64,000 nt of DNA from Crocinitomix algicola. Lineage in GTDB: Bacteria > Bacteroidota > Bacteroidia > Flavobacteriales_D > Crocinitomicaceae. Every line of letters starts with the position of its first letter. The first letter of the stretch is position 1. A model generated the notes under the pieces. The model worked only from the letters and a program-made list of their open reading frames with translations, was not told the DNA's origin and did no database searches. Shown here in pieces: positions 63,027 to 64,000 of the stretch. Both the position numbers and the translations under genes were made by a program. The DNA is taken from positions 1-64,000 of the forward strand of contig NZ_LYPF02000028.1 of assembly GCF_001661595.2 (NCBI RefSeq). Direction: 5' to 3'.

Positions 63027-64000
63027 ATGAAACTTACACTTGCTTTACTCTTCTCGTTTCTCTCTCTCACTATTGCTTTTTCTCAATCCGTTCCTCCGTA
63101 CACCGGCATTGATTATGCCACAGATTATACAAATCCATCTGAAGGTGGGCCATGTGGAGATATTACTAACATTAACCTAGCTTTAGGGGATGCCGATTTT
63201 GAACATGGTACTGCTGAGGTACCTCTTGGCTGGTCTTTTTCAGGAACTTGGAATAGTGGAACGACCTATTTCGACGGACCAGGAGATGAAGTTTTATTGG
63301 TATCATTACATACCTATACTGAGTCATGGCATGTAGCTCTTCGGTTGTCGGATGGGACAACTACTGACTTTCAAGATTACGACTTAACCCTTGTAACATC
63401 CGACGGAACAGGTCCCTTATCCACTTGTTGGGCTCCAGGTGGTGGATCAATTACATATGAAAGACCTTCTCAATTACTCGATTTCGCAGATTATACAATA
63501 CCCGCTGGTGTTGGTGTTATAGGAATTGTCTTTGAGCCATATGCGGATGGTGCCGCTAACCCTGATCCTCACGGTGTGCTAATACTAGAAGGCACCCCTT
63601 TTGAGGATCCCTGTGAGGCGGATGAAACACCCACTTCATATTTTGAATTCGTAATTGGTGAAGATTCATCAGAGGACGGGATCACAGGTAGTTGTTATAT
63701 CAACGAAGTTCAATTTAACAGCCTAGCAGAGGATCCAATTTCTGGAGTAATCACGGAATGGAATTGGAGTTTTGGAGATGGTTCAACTTCTACAGATGAA
63801 AACCCAACCCATACCTATGGTGCACCTGGAACCTATACGGTAACTTTAACTGTTACAACAGGCGCAGGTTGTACAGCCACTTACACCATGGATATTATAA
63901 TGACTGAAGGTTTATCTCTTGATTTTATAATTAACGACCCTTCTTGTTATGGTTTTTCTGATGGTTCGATTACGGTAAACGTAGAGGGAGCTGGTGGAGA
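63027..64000 (+). CDS. PKD/SprB-type surface protein (3' partial)
   Basis: Open to the end of the window (324 codons seen). Signal peptide MKLTLALLFSFLSLTIAFSQ. Residues about 30-205 form a beta-rich module (DADFEHGTAEVPLGWSFSG, GDEVLLVSLHTY), followed by a PKD domain (WNWSFGDGSTSTDENPTHTY) and the start of a SprB-type repeat (CYGFSDGSITVNVEGAG). The PKD-SprB stretch closely parallels that in the protein at 41674-45048. It is probably T9SS cargo, but the C-terminal sorting domain lies outside the window. Confidence 0.85.
   Translation, partial: MKLTLALLFSFLSLTIAFSQSVPPYTGIDYATDYTNPSEGGPCGDITNINLALGDADFEHGTAEVPLGWSFSGTWNSGTTYFDGPGDEVLLVSLHTYTESWHVALRLSDGTTTDFQDYDLTLVTSDGTGPLSTCWAPGGGSITYERPSQLLDFADYTIPAGVGVIGIVFEPYADGAANPDPHGVLILEGTPFEDPCEADETPTSYFEFVIGEDSSEDGITGSCYINEVQFNSLAEDPISGVITEWNWSFGDGSTSTDENPTHTYGAPGTYTVTLTVTTGAGCTATYTMDIIMTEGLSLDFIINDPSCYGFSDGSITVNVEGAGG

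Noticed and set aside
1-64000. tRNA, rRNA, transposase, integrase or phage genes
   Set aside because: None seen on either strand, so no mobile element is called and the small duplication is attributed to recombination.

Overview
The window is AT-rich chromosomal DNA from a member of the Bacteroidota, most likely the order Flavobacteriales. I could not place it below order. The evidence is: a PorP/SprF-type protein and a PorW/SprE lipoprotein of the type IX secretion system (T9SS); several giant cell-surface proteins ending in T9SS sorting domains (gliding-motility-associated CHU_C type, and the short type A domain); DUF4290 next to murA; a kynurenine pathway; and many promoters with the Bacteroidota -7 motif TAnnTTTG. 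I saw no tRNA, rRNA, CRISPR array, insertion sequence or phage gene.

Layout. 1-4.7 kb: the end of an Asp-rich calcium-binding surface protein, then PorP/SprF and an OmpA-family protein, the usual T9SS adhesin trio. 4.7-6.5 kb: a probable nitric-oxide module (truncated haemoglobin, small membrane protein, Fe-S Rrf2 regulator) divergent from 5-formyl-THF cyclo-ligase. 6.6-15.5 kb: small accessory genes, including an ArsR regulator with a luciferase-like monooxygenase, a damaged tandem duplication (9.8-12.0 kb), a frameshifted YcxB-like gene, an esterase, a DUF2490 remnant, a Crp/Fnr regulator and an NAD(P)H-quinone-reductase-like flavoprotein. 15.5-25.7 kb: a divergent four-gene cluster of large envelope and surface proteins, the best candidate for an undescribed system. 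25.8-41.5 kb: mostly housekeeping and metabolic genes (OmpA lipoprotein, LVIVD-type protein, polyprenol-phosphate mannosyltransferase, dihydroorotase, glycine decarboxylase, hemL, kynU, kmo). 41.7-46.4 kb: a 1124-residue T9SS surface protein with a small secreted partner, and TonB. 46.5-60.2 kb: RidA, M1 peptidase, DUF255 protein, DUF4290-murA, pth, rplY, prs, aminopeptidase P and a hydrolase. 60.2-64 kb: PorW/SprE and the start of another PKD/SprB surface protein, cut by the window end.

How it works together. The dominant theme is the T9SS envelope. PorW belongs to the machine, PorP/SprF proteins help attach particular cargo, and the CHU_C and type A proteins are the cargo. TonB and OmpA-like proteins support the outer membrane. 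The metabolic genes are compactly packed, often with overlapping stop/start codons or convergent neighbours 0-2 bases apart. Tryptophan breakdown is represented by kynU and kmo, and perhaps by a distant RidA protein. Promoters, operators and hairpins listed here were found by eye.
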